Origin: an uncultured Collinsella sp.
Lineage (GTDB): Bacteria; Actinomycetota; Coriobacteriia; Coriobacteriales; Coriobacteriaceae
Length of the DNA stretch: 6,990 nucleotides
Direction of reading: 5' to 3'
Assembly (NCBI GenBank): GCA_900550595.1
Contig: URTB01000072.1
Location: 1 to 6,990 of the forward strand
Position numbers and translations under genes: made by a program. The notes beneath the pieces are model-generated. The model worked only from the letters and a program-made list of their open reading frames with translations. It had not been told where the DNA came from and did not search any database. Positions 1 to 5,471 of the stretch are shown piece after piece; positions within the stretch are counted from its first letter, which is position 1, and the number at the start of each line of letters is the position of its first letter.

Positions 1-724
1 TCCAGATCTGGTTGGCCTGGGCGGTCTCGAAGCCCATGCCGCGCAAAACGGTGAAACCCGCGTAATAGATGAGCAGACCCTGGACCATCATGGGCGTGCC
101 GCGCACGATGGTGGAGTAGATGGTCGCAAAGCCGCGGCCAATGCTCTTAAAGAAGCGCACCAGGTCGTTGTCCACGCGATCGAAGGTCTGAATACGCAGG
201 AACACAAAGAGCAACGCCAGGAAGAATGCGATGACGGTGCCGAAGGTGGCAAGCGCGATGGTGATCTCGATACCGCGGATAAAGAAGTCCCCGCTCTTGT
301 AGGTCATGTAGACCAGGCTCGACAAAAAGTCGCTGGGGTTGGAGTCCGAGACGATGCTCACCTGTACCAGGTCGATAAACGACATGACGCAGCGGTCCAC
401 GAAAAAGATCGCCGCGATGGCAACCACGACATAGCTGCCCAAGCGTGCGCCACGACGGAAGCGCTCGGATGCGAACGGCGACGTTTCGCGATAGTCATTC
501 CAGTGCATGAGTTTGGTGACGAGCGCCGCCGCCGACACGACGAGCCAGGCCCAAAGGATTGCCCAAAGGCAATCCTGGAAGATACCGGTGGGCGCCAAGA
601 AGCTCAGCGGCGTGGGGTTGCGCTGGCTAAACGCCAGGCCAAGCGCCGCGATGACACTCGTGCCCAGGTACACATAACGGTGGTCGGCCTTGATAAAGGA
701 GGCCAGACGATTGATGGTTTTCAT
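1..724 (-). CDS. Amino-acid ABC transporter permease (HisM-type), 3' end beyond window
   Basis: This is the inner-membrane permease of a polar amino-acid ABC importer, passing substrate from the lipoprotein encoded just upstream. It was read by translating the minus strand; 241 codons are visible and the frame stays open at base 1, so the C-terminus is missing. The ATG at 724-722 follows GGGAGG with a 4-nt gap. The permease core starts around residue 148 (segment beginning FFIRGIEITIALATFG), and the family hallmark RGTPMMVQGLLIYYAG lies at about 208-223, in the region that docks with the ATPase. Before the core are about 140 extra residues with three likely membrane segments (about 17-33, 51-72 and 96-122), which standard permeases of roughly 220 residues lack. 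The substrate cannot be told from the sequence. The family call is secure; an ATPase gene beyond the edge is inferred. Confidence 0.92.
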   Translation of the reverse strand, partial: MKTINRLASFIKADHRYVYLGTSVIAALGLAFSQRNPTPLSFLAPTGIFQDCLWAILWAWLVVSAAALVTKLMHWNDYRETSPFASERFRRGARLGSYVVVAIAAIFFVDRCVMSFIDLVQVSIVSDSNPSDFLSSLVYMTYKSGDFFIRGIEITIALATFGTVIAFFLALLFVFLRIQTFDRVDNDLVRFFKSIGRGFATIYSTIVRGTPMMVQGLLIYYAGFTVLRGMGFETAQANQIW

Positions 725-736
725 GCTGCCTCCCTA
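725..736 (-). promoter_or_regulatory. Ribosome binding site of the permease, overlapping the upstream stop codon
   Basis: On the minus strand the TAG stop of the binding-protein gene (736-734) runs directly into GGGAGG (734-729), 4 nt before the permease ATG. The overlap of stop codon and Shine-Dalgarno sequence suggests translational coupling, keeping permease output tied to translation of the binding protein. It also fixes the permease start at 724. Confidence 0.75.
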
Positions 737-1660
737 TGCCGGCTGGCGGTCGAGGCACGCGTCCCACATTTGGTCGCGTTCCTCTTGGCTAATGCCCTTG
801 AGTGTCTTGTCGATGAGTTTAAGCAGTTTGTCCGAGCCCTTGCGACAGCCGACGTTTGCCGCGACCTCCTGCTTAAAGCCCTCGCCCTCGGCAAAATGAA
901 TAGGGACGATACCCGGGTTTTGGGCCATATAGCCCTTCTCGTTCTCGGTGTTGTAAGTCACGGCGTCGCACGTGCCCTGCAGCAGATTCGAGAACACCGT
1001 GGGGACGGAGTCGACCGGGTTCTTGTGCACAACGCCCGGAATCTCGTCGATGACGGTGTCGAGCATGGTGTCCTTTTGGCCGAGTACCGTGGCACCGCTA
1101 AAGTCGCTGAGCTTGGTGGCGTTTTGGTAGGGGGAACCCTCTTTTACGAACAGGCCAAAGTAGCCAATAAAGTACGGGTCGGAGAAGCCGACCGACTCCT
1201 CGCGCTCGGGCGTGGCGCTCATACCGGCGATGATGAGGTCGATCTGGCCGTTGTTGAGCGAATCGATGAGGCCCGAGAAGCTCTGCTTGACGGCAACGGG
1301 CTCGCCACCGAGGGCCTTGCAGACGATCTTGGCGATCTGCACGTCGTAGCCATCGGCATAGGCGCCCTGCACGTTGTCGATGGGGATAGTGTACTCACTG
1401 GCTTCGGAAACCTGCCAGTTGTACGGGGCGTAGGCCGCCTCCATGCCAATGCGGATCTTGTCCTTGCCGATCACGGAATCGGACAGGTCGTCGCGACCGC
1501 CGCCCGTCGTGGGCTGAACCACCTTGAGCGTGGACGGACGCTGACAGCCGGCGAGCGCGCCGGCGACGACGGAAGCGCTCGCAGCGAGAGCGCTACCCAA
1601 GAAGATGCGACGGCTGCACACCGGCTGTGGATGCGCGTCGCGCTGATGGGGAGAATGCAT
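734..1660 (-). CDS. Amino-acid ABC transporter substrate-binding lipoprotein (SBP family 3), Tat-type signal
   Basis: Extracytoplasmic binding protein that captures an amino acid and delivers it to the permease. The ATG at 1660-1658 is chosen because GGGAAGG lies 6 nt upstream; the open frame reaches back to 1732 but that ATG has no such site. The 308-residue product has a twin-arginine motif SRRIFLG (16-22), a hydrophobic stretch, and a lipobox LAGC with Cys39, so it is probably exported folded by Tat and then lipidated. The family 3 fold is seen in IRIGMEAAYAPYNWQ (69-83), DGYDVQIAKIV (103-113) and DLIIAGMSATPERE (141-154), continuing to FSDPY (159-163). Arg153 matches the ligand-carboxylate contact. 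Where many relatives have the amino-group-binding Asp, this one has Asn237 (DAVTYN). Substrate is unknown. It is the first visible gene of the operon. Confidence 0.95.
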   Translation of the reverse strand: MHSPHQRDAHPQPVCSRRIFLGSALAASASVVAGALAGCQRPSTLKVVQPTTGGGRDDLSDSVIGKDKIRIGMEAAYAPYNWQVSEASEYTIPIDNVQGAYADGYDVQIAKIVCKALGGEPVAVKQSFSGLIDSLNNGQIDLIIAGMSATPEREESVGFSDPYFIGYFGLFVKEGSPYQNATKLSDFSGATVLGQKDTMLDTVIDEIPGVVHKNPVDSVPTVFSNLLQGTCDAVTYNTENEKGYMAQNPGIVPIHFAEGEGFKQEVAANVGCRKGSDKLLKLIDKTLKGISQEERDQMWDACLDRQPA

Positions 1661-1702
1661 AATCTGCCTTCCCTGTTGAATCGTATGCTGACGACTTAAC
1701 AG

Positions 1703-1708
1703 GATATA
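1703..1708 (-). promoter_or_regulatory. Possible -10 element for the ABC transporter operon
   Basis: On the minus strand the hexamer TATATC lies about 43 nt before the binding-protein ATG, preceded by TG-rich sequence. No convincing -35 hexamer is seen at 16-18 nt. This is a weak candidate based on the hexamer and its position only. Confidence 0.22.
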
Positions 1709-1769
1709 CACCAGCGACCAGCAGTGCAGCACAAGCTCGAAAAATTAATAGACACATGGTAGTCATTGG

Positions 1770-1807
1770 GGACGTCGATGTTTTGGCAATGCCGGCGAGC
1801 GACGTCC
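1770..1807. repeat. 8-bp inverted repeat GGACGTCG/CGACGTCC, 22-nt spacer
   Basis: The arms at 1770-1777 and 1800-1807 are perfect reverse complements. They sit 110-147 nt upstream of the binding-protein start, so they could be a regulator site or an RNA stem in a long leader. The right arm overlaps the left end of the larger palindrome at 1803-1893, so the two pairings would exclude each other. Function is unknown, and an 8-bp match could be chance. Confidence 0.4.
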
Positions 1808-1893
1808 AGAGCGAACAAGTGGCATGAAAAAGACAAGGCATGACCAGAAGGTCTATGCCTTGCCTTTTGAATGACAAATTATCGCTCTGGACG
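1803..1893. repeat. 91-bp imperfect palindrome with 12-bp perfect ends
   Basis: The outer arms are CGTCCAGAGCGA (1803-1814) and its exact reverse complement (1882-1893). The inner arms, AGACAAGGCATGACC (1831-1845) against GGTCTATGCCTTGCCT (1850-1865), pair with one mismatch and one bulged base around the loop AGAA (1846-1849). The stretches in between also align with small gaps (GTGGCATGAAAA against GTCATTCAAAA), so the whole span is one long hairpin. The terminator forms its centre. Perfect ends plus a decayed middle resemble a small inverted-repeat element, but no target-site duplication is visible. Confidence 0.7.
1827..1868 (-). terminator. Rho-independent terminator of the epimerase gene
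   Basis: Reading the minus strand, a stem GGCAAGGCATAGACC / GGTCATGCCTTGTC with loop TTCT is followed by five T (1831-1827), 56 nt after the epimerase stop. The stem has one bulged A and one G-U pair. That pair is a G-U wobble only in minus-strand RNA (it would be A-C in plus-strand RNA), which favours the minus strand as the working direction. Flanking A and T tracts make it formally bidirectional, although no plus-strand gene ends here. Confidence 0.8.
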
Positions 1894-1923
1894 GCACGCA
1901 GCATCGACCGAGCGGCGGAACCT

Positions 1924-2817
1924 CTAGAGCAAGGTGACGCTAAAGCTGCGTTTATCGGTAGCGCCGGGAGCCAAGTTGATGGTGTTGACCTTGTGCTCAA
2001 AGACATCGTCCTCGGTGTCCATGGTGGTGTGACCGGTCCAGGGCTCGAGCGCCACAAACGGAGCGTCGTTGGCGGCAGACCACACGCCGATGTACTTAAA
2101 GCCCTCAAAGTCGATCTTGACGCCGTGGCCCGACTTGCGGCCGCGCAGCGTGAGCGTGGAGCCCGGGGTATCGGTGAACATGATGGCGTCGTTATCGAAG
2201 CTGCGGTGCGTGATGGGCAGCACGTCCGAGTTATCGGGGGCCTTGTAGCTACCCTCGAACGTCATAAGGCCATCGGGCGTGATGACGGGGGCCTCGTTAG
2301 TCCAAGCCTCGGTAAACGCCAGCTCGTAATCCTCGAACGCCTCGTCCTCGGCGCCGGGGGCGGGCACGTTAAACGCAGGGTGGCCACCCACCGAGAACGG
2401 CAGGTCTACGTCGCCGGTGTTAGTGACGGCAAAGGTCTGCGTGAGCGTGGCATCGCCGGTCAGGGCATAGGTCATGTTGAGCTTAAAGTGGAAGGGAAAG
2501 GCCTTGAGCGACTCGGGCGTATCGGTGATCTCGTAGGTTACCGAGGAGCCGTCCTCCGATACCTCGACCAATTTGTGCTCGACAATGCGTGCGATGCCGT
2601 GGCGCGCCATCTCGCAGGTGCCGGCGGCAGACGTCGCCGTGTTGTTGCGCAGCGATCCCACGATAGGGAACAGGATGGGCGCGTGCTTGCCCCAAAAGGC
2701 CGGGTCGCCCTGCCACAGATACTCATTGCCGTTGAGGGCAAGGCTCGTGAGCTGGGCGCCCATGGAATCGATGGCCGCGGTGAGGCCGCCGCGCTTGATG
2801 GTAGTGACGGTGGACAT
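1924..2817 (-). CDS. Aldose 1-epimerase family protein (LacX-like)
   Basis: Cytoplasmic sugar mutarotase-like enzyme of the galactose mutarotase fold, expected to interconvert the alpha and beta anomers of an aldose or hexose phosphate. The ATG at 2817-2815 follows GGAGG with a 7-nt gap; the frame extends eight codons further, but that start lacks a site. The 297-residue product is full length for LacX-like proteins. Visible hallmarks are LFPIVGSLRNN (49-59, with Arg57), MARHGIAR (70-77, with His73), GGHPAFNVP (144-152, with the catalytic-type His146) and ALEPWTG (256-262, with Glu258 as likely general base). The actual sugar is not evident and no sugar-pathway genes are adjacent. The membrane-protein gene lies 79 nt upstream on the same strand without an intervening terminator, so co-transcription is likely. 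Confidence 0.92.
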   Translation of the reverse strand: MSTVTTIKRGGLTAAIDSMGAQLTSLALNGNEYLWQGDPAFWGKHAPILFPIVGSLRNNTATSAAGTCEMARHGIARIVEHKLVEVSEDGSSVTYEITDTPESLKAFPFHFKLNMTYALTGDATLTQTFAVTNTGDVDLPFSVGGHPAFNVPAPGAEDEAFEDYELAFTEAWTNEAPVITPDGLMTFEGSYKAPDNSDVLPITHRSFDNDAIMFTDTPGSTLTLRGRKSGHGVKIDFEGFKYIGVWSAANDAPFVALEPWTGHTTMDTEDDVFEHKVNTINLAPGATDKRSFSVTLL

Positions 2818-2896
2818 GCTACTTCCTCCAAAAGTAAACAACAGTGTCGAGGGTTATTGTCCCACTCTTGGCAGCAGGGCTGAGCGGCAGGCGCAG

Positions 2897-3763
2897 TTAT
2901 TGAGCAATAGCATAAAGGTCAAACCCACCCTGCGGCGCGCTATCGACCGTATCGGGTGCTTGCGAATTAAAACTCACCGGGACCATGCGCTTTGAGGCGC
3001 GGTAACGCGTGCCGTCGGTGGCGACGGGCGGCTCATCGACCGTGAGCTCGTAGTCGCCGGGCTTGAGCTCGATACCGTCACCTTCGGAATTGACGTATTG
3101 GTACTCGTCGATTGCTTGTCCCCTGAGCGTGCGGCCCACGATATGGACGAGCATTTGGCTGTCGCCGCGCGCGGTATCCCACGTCGCGCCGTCCTTAACC
3201 TCGACCGACACATGCACCGAGCGCGTGCGGCTGAGCGATTGCTCGACGGACATCTCGACCTTGGCGGCGTCTTGGCGCTGCCGCTCGACATGACCCCAGA
3301 TGCTGCCGATTGCCGAGCAGGCGATAACGCCGGCCATGAAGGCGATGAGGATGGGGCCGAGCGGAGAACGGCGGCCCGCGTCTTCCTCACGAGCCAGGTC
3401 GGGGCGATGCGTGGGCGCAGGCGCCTGGGCGCCTTGCGCGGGCACGTCGAGAATGCTGAAAGATGCCGTACTGCCGGGGTCGATGGTGTGGCGCGGTTGC
3501 GGGGTCTTTGCCGGCGAAATGGACATGTCGGCTGGCTCACCCAGCGTGGCCGTGGCATCGGCCTTTGCCTCGTCGGCCTCGGCCTGGGCCCAAGCCTGTT
3601 CAAAGGTCAGGGGCTCGACGGGGTCGGAGGCGGCGTCCATCTCGACGGCATCGTTACCGGTCTCGTCCTCGTCGCTCGACACGTCACGCGGCGCGGGCTC
3701 GTCCCACTCCTCGTCCGGAGCCTCGCCCTCGCTATACCACCATTCAAAGTTATCGATATCCAT
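2897..3763 (-). CDS. Hypothetical single-pass membrane protein, acidic N-terminus, extracytoplasmic beta domain
   Basis: I do not recognise a named family. The 288-residue product has three parts: a very acidic, Ala/Pro-rich, probably disordered cytoplasmic region (1-133); one membrane helix (about 135-157, PLGPILIAFMAGVIACSAIG) preceded by REEDAGRR, whose arginines favour N-in topology; and an outer domain (about 165-288). In the outer domain, IELKPGDYELTVDEPPV (231-247) resembles the closing strands of prealbumin-like or carboxypeptidase-regulatory-like beta sandwiches; this is an impression, not a match. The ATG at 3763 follows AAGGGG with an 8-nt gap and a 10-bp GC palindrome. It is the first gene of the unit with the epimerase. 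A role in envelope sensing or assembly is possible but unsupported. It is called coding because of its acidic/TM/beta layout and its start site; overlapping plus-strand frames lack such features. Confidence 0.8.
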   Translation of the reverse strand: MDIDNFEWWYSEGEAPDEEWDEPAPRDVSSDEDETGNDAVEMDAASDPVEPLTFEQAWAQAEADEAKADATATLGEPADMSISPAKTPQPRHTIDPGSTASFSILDVPAQGAQAPAPTHRPDLAREEDAGRRSPLGPILIAFMAGVIACSAIGSIWGHVERQRQDAAKVEMSVEQSLSRTRSVHVSVEVKDGATWDTARGDSQMLVHIVGRTLRGQAIDEYQYVNSEGDGIELKPGDYELTVDEPPVATDGTRYRASKRMVPVSFNSQAPDTVDSAPQGGFDLYAIAQ

Positions 3764-3804
3764 ACGGGGCGCCCCTTAGGCCTCGCAAATAAACACTTGC
3801 TAGC

Positions 3805-3810
3805 CTTATA
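3805..3810 (-). promoter_or_regulatory. Possible -10 element (TATAAG) for the membrane-protein/epimerase unit
   Basis: On the minus strand TATAAG lies about 41 nt upstream of the ATG at 3763 and matches five of six -10 consensus bases. No good -35 hexamer is present at the usual distance. Candidate only. Confidence 0.3.
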
Positions 3811-3848
3811 CCCGCAGACGGCGCCGGAGCTCGCCGACACAGACAGGA

Positions 3849-3913
3849 AAACCGTCACAACATTCGCCGCTTTTCCTCGTTTTCGAGATTTTCGCCGAAT
3901 GTTGTGATGGTTT
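3849..3913. repeat. Inverted repeat with 18-bp arms (intergenic hairpin element)
   Basis: The arm AAACCGTCACAACATTCG (3849-3866) pairs with 3896-3913 (CGAATGTTGTGATGGTTT) at 17 of 18 positions; the exception is a G-U wobble in plus-strand RNA. The 29-nt interior partly pairs and holds a small stem CTCG-TTTT-CGAG (3876-3887), so the full 65 bp can form one long imperfect hairpin. It lies between divergently transcribed genes, upstream of both, so it is not a simple terminator for either. A dispersed palindromic repeat or a regulator site are the main options. Confidence 0.75.
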
Positions 3914-3933
3914 GGGCGACTGGCTGGCAGCGC

Positions 3934-3966
3934 AATGTGACAAAGGGACTGCCCCTTTGTCACATT
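3934..3966. repeat. REP-like palindrome with 14-bp perfect arms
   Basis: AATGTGACAAAGGG (3934-3947) and CCCTTTGTCACATT (3953-3966) are perfect reverse complements around the 5-nt loop ACTGC. The motif TGTGACAAAGGGAC...TCCCTTTGTCACA resembles palindromes I recall as dispersed intergenic repeats in several gut bacteria; that likeness is from memory, not from a search. There is no T-run after either arm, so it is a poor intrinsic terminator. It lies 58 nt before the MFS start and 20 nt after the 3849-3913 hairpin. Confidence 0.75.
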
Positions 3967-3975
3967 CTGTTAGAG

Positions 3976-4002
3976 TTGCAGGGATTGAATCCCGCTTATT
4001 CA
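3976..4002 (+). promoter_or_regulatory. Possible promoter and operator for the MFS gene
   Basis: TTGCAG (3976-3981) and TATTCA (3997-4002) could be -35 and -10 hexamers with a short 15-nt spacer. The spacer region holds the palindrome GGGATT-G-AATCCC (3981-3993), well placed for a repressor of an efflux pump. The hexamers are weak, so this is suggestive only. Confidence 0.3.
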
Positions 4003-4010
4003 TGCGACAT

Positions 4011-4026
4011 TGGAGTGACAACCTTG
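4011..4026 (+). promoter_or_regulatory. Ribosome binding site selecting a TTG start
   Basis: TGGAG (4011-4015) is followed after 8 nt by TTG (4024-4026). No ATG in this frame near the start of the membrane region has a comparable site; the frame's upstream ATGs (3904 and 3907) lie in the hairpin element. A GTG at 4015 overlaps the site itself and is excluded. Confidence 0.7.
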
Positions 4027-5277
4027 ACCGCCGCAACCACGCCTAAAAGTAAGCCAACCGCCGCCGCGCTCTCCCCCGCGCGCACCAAGCTCTGCCTGGC
4101 GCTGCTCGTGCTGTTGGGATTCTCGCTCGGCTGCTCCGAGTTCGTGGTCATCGGCATCGAAAGCGACTTGGCAACGGAACTCGGCATATCACTTGCCACT
4201 GCGGGCCAGCTCATCAGCGTGTTTGCGCTCGTCTACGCTATCGCGACGCCGGTGCTCGCGCTCAGCACGGGGCGATTCCGCCGCTACCAGCTGCTCGTGT
4301 GCTATAGCGTCGTCTTTGTGCTCGGCAACCTGGTCATGGCGTTGGCTCCCAACTTCCAGGTGCTGTTTATCTCACGCATTGTCCTGGGCTCTGTCTCGGG
4401 TGCGCTGCTCGCCGTGGGCGTGACGTACATCCCTGAGCTGCTATCCCCGCAGCAAACCTCACTTGCCATCTCGGTCGTATATGGTGCGTTTTCCGTGGCG
4501 ATGGTCTTTGTGACCTCGATTGGCAAGTTTGTGGCCGACACACTCGATTGGCACGTGGCCATGTACGGCACGCTGACCTTTGCCGTTTTGATCTGTAGCG
4601 CGCTCGTGGCGTTTATGCCTCGCGCCGGGCAGACCGATGAGCCCGCCACCTTCCGCGAGCAGGCGGGGCTACTACGCGAGCCGAGTATCATCACCGGCAT
4701 GCTCATCTTCTTGTTTGGCGTGGGCTCGGTCTACGTATTCTACGGCTACGTGACGCCTTATCTGGAGCAGGTGCTGGGCATGGATACCGTTCAGGCGAGC
4801 ACCACACTTATGGCCTATGGCGTGTTCTGCCTGATCTCGAACATCCTGGGCGGATGGATCGATGCGCGTTTTGGCATGAAGGCGCTGCTGGTTACGTTTG
4901 TGCTGCAGGCGGCGGCACTGCTCGGGCTGTTTGCCGTGGGCGCCGCCATGCCGCTCGCGCTGGTCTTTGTCTTTAGCCTGGCGATGCTCATGTACCTGTT
5001 CTCGGTCTCATGCATCACGCACTTTATGGACGTGGCACGCAGCCGCCATCCCAAGTCGATGGTACTCGCAAGTTCGGTTGAGCCCATGGCGTTTAACGTC
5101 GGCATCTCGTTTGGCACCGCAGTGGGCGGCGCCGTGGTAAGCAGCGTTGGCATTGCGTACGTGGGCGCAGTGGGCGCCGCGTTCTCGCTTGTGGCCTGGG
5201 CCCTCACGCTGGTGACGATTAAGCTGGCTCGCTGGGAGCGCCGTCGTCAATCAGCACGGCCCTCAATACGGGCATAG
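4024..5277 (+). CDS. MFS transporter, DHA1 (AraJ-like) drug/sugar efflux family
   Basis: Twelve-helix inner-membrane proton antiporter-type exporter. The TTG at 4024 is used as start (417 residues), set by TGGAG 8 nt upstream; the longer frame from 3904 would translate the palindromic repeat and is unlikely. Helices lie roughly at 22-44, 58-80, 90-108, 112-136, 146-168, 176-197, then after a central loop (198-221) at 222-244, 258-280, 285-306, 308-332, 350-372 and 376-400. The loop after helix 2 reads STGRFRRYQLL (81-91), the Arg-rich motif A form typical of AraJ-like members, without the usual Asp. The second half keeps a motif A-like GGWIDARFG (276-284). Substrate cannot be predicted: sugars, chloramphenicol-like drugs and other small molecules occur in this family. 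It stands alone, divergent from the membrane-protein unit, and no clear terminator follows. Confidence 0.93.
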   Translation: MTAATTPKSKPTAAALSPARTKLCLALLVLLGFSLGCSEFVVIGIESDLATELGISLATAGQLISVFALVYAIATPVLALSTGRFRRYQLLVCYSVVFVLGNLVMALAPNFQVLFISRIVLGSVSGALLAVGVTYIPELLSPQQTSLAISVVYGAFSVAMVFVTSIGKFVADTLDWHVAMYGTLTFAVLICSALVAFMPRAGQTDEPATFREQAGLLREPSIITGMLIFLFGVGSVYVFYGYVTPYLEQVLGMDTVQASTTLMAYGVFCLISNILGGWIDARFGMKALLVTFVLQAAALLGLFAVGAAMPLALVFVFSLAMLMYLFSVSCITHFMDVARSRHPKSMVLASSVEPMAFNVGISFGTAVGGAVVSSVGIAYVGAVGAAFSLVAWALTLVTIKLARWERRRQSARPSIRA

Positions 5278-5363
5278 GGGCAAACATAGCCCAAGGTGGC
5301 GAGTAACCGGTGAAAACCGCCCAATATGAGTATGTTTATCCGCCTGGAAGCTTCAGCAGTGCA

Positions 5364-5456
5364 ATTTCGTGTATTTGAGATACACGCTTTTCTATTATTT
5401 CGTGTATTTCAAGTACATGAAATCGTACTAAACTATGTATCTGAAGTACACGAAAT
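5364..5456. repeat. Three phased palindromic repeats (27-bp motif, 33-bp period)
   Basis: Extended copies span 5364-5390, 5397-5423 and 5430-5456. Their 19-bp cores start at 5368, 5401 and 5434, exactly 33 bp apart: CGTGTATTTGAGATACACG, CGTGTATTTCAAGTACATG and TATGTATCTGAAGTACACG. The ideal unit is ATTTCGTGTA, seven bases, TACACGAAAT. Copy 1 has a perfect left half and a core palindrome with 7-bp arms. Copy 2 pairs 9 of 10 outer bases. Copy 3 has a perfect right half and a decayed left half. The block is AT-rich compared with its neighbours and ends one base before the ribosome binding site of the ATPase gene. Dyad symmetry plus helical phasing points to cooperative binding of a dimeric protein. 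Confidence 0.85.
5407..5434 (+). promoter_or_regulatory. Possible promoter of the ATPase gene inside the repeat array
   Basis: TTTCAA (5407-5412) and TAAACT (5429-5434) are spaced by 16 nt and would give a start of transcription near 5441, inside repeat copy 3. Copy 2 would then cover the -35 region and copy 3 the start site, the layout of a repressed or self-regulated gene. The decayed left half of copy 3 coincides with this -10 hexamer. Both hexamers are weak matches; TATTAT (5393-5398) is a better -10 but lacks a -35. Confidence 0.3.
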
Positions 5457-5471
5457 TGGAAAGGCGGCCCC

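Noticed and set aside
503..1699. A 398-codon open frame on the plus strand
   Set aside because: It lies antisense to the binding-protein gene and the start of the permease. Its product is rich in Arg, His, Gly and Asp with no domain logic, as expected from the complement of GC-rich coding sequence, while the minus strand shows clear family motifs and ribosome binding sites.
1840..2883. A 347-codon open frame on the plus strand
   Set aside because: It starts inside the terminator hairpin and runs antisense to the epimerase, whose catalytic motifs are intact on the minus strand.
3098..3907. A 269-codon plus-strand frame opposite the hypothetical membrane protein
   Set aside because: Its composition looks like shadow sequence and it ends in the palindromic intergenic region. 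The minus-strand frame has a good start site and an ordered acidic/helix/beta layout. Because that gene is itself unrecognised, this rejection is slightly less certain than the others.
3904..4023. N-terminal extension of the MFS protein from the ATG at 3904 or 3907
   Set aside because: The extra 40 residues would be translated from the palindromic elements, no ribosome binding site precedes these ATGs, and the first helix begins normally about 22 residues after the TTG at 4024.
5278..5363. Terminator after the MFS gene
   Set aside because: Only short 4-bp complementary stretches and the bare palindrome GAAGCTTC are visible, with no stable GC stem followed by T-run.
5364..5456. CRISPR array
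   Set aside because: There are only three units, spacers are about 6 bp, the units are palindromic and no cas gene is visible. It fits an operator or iteron-like array better.
5364..5456. Replication origin iterons
   Set aside because: Iteron-like spacing is present, but the downstream gene is an AAA_14/DUF4143 protein, not a replication initiator, and the surroundings are chromosomal housekeeping-type genes.
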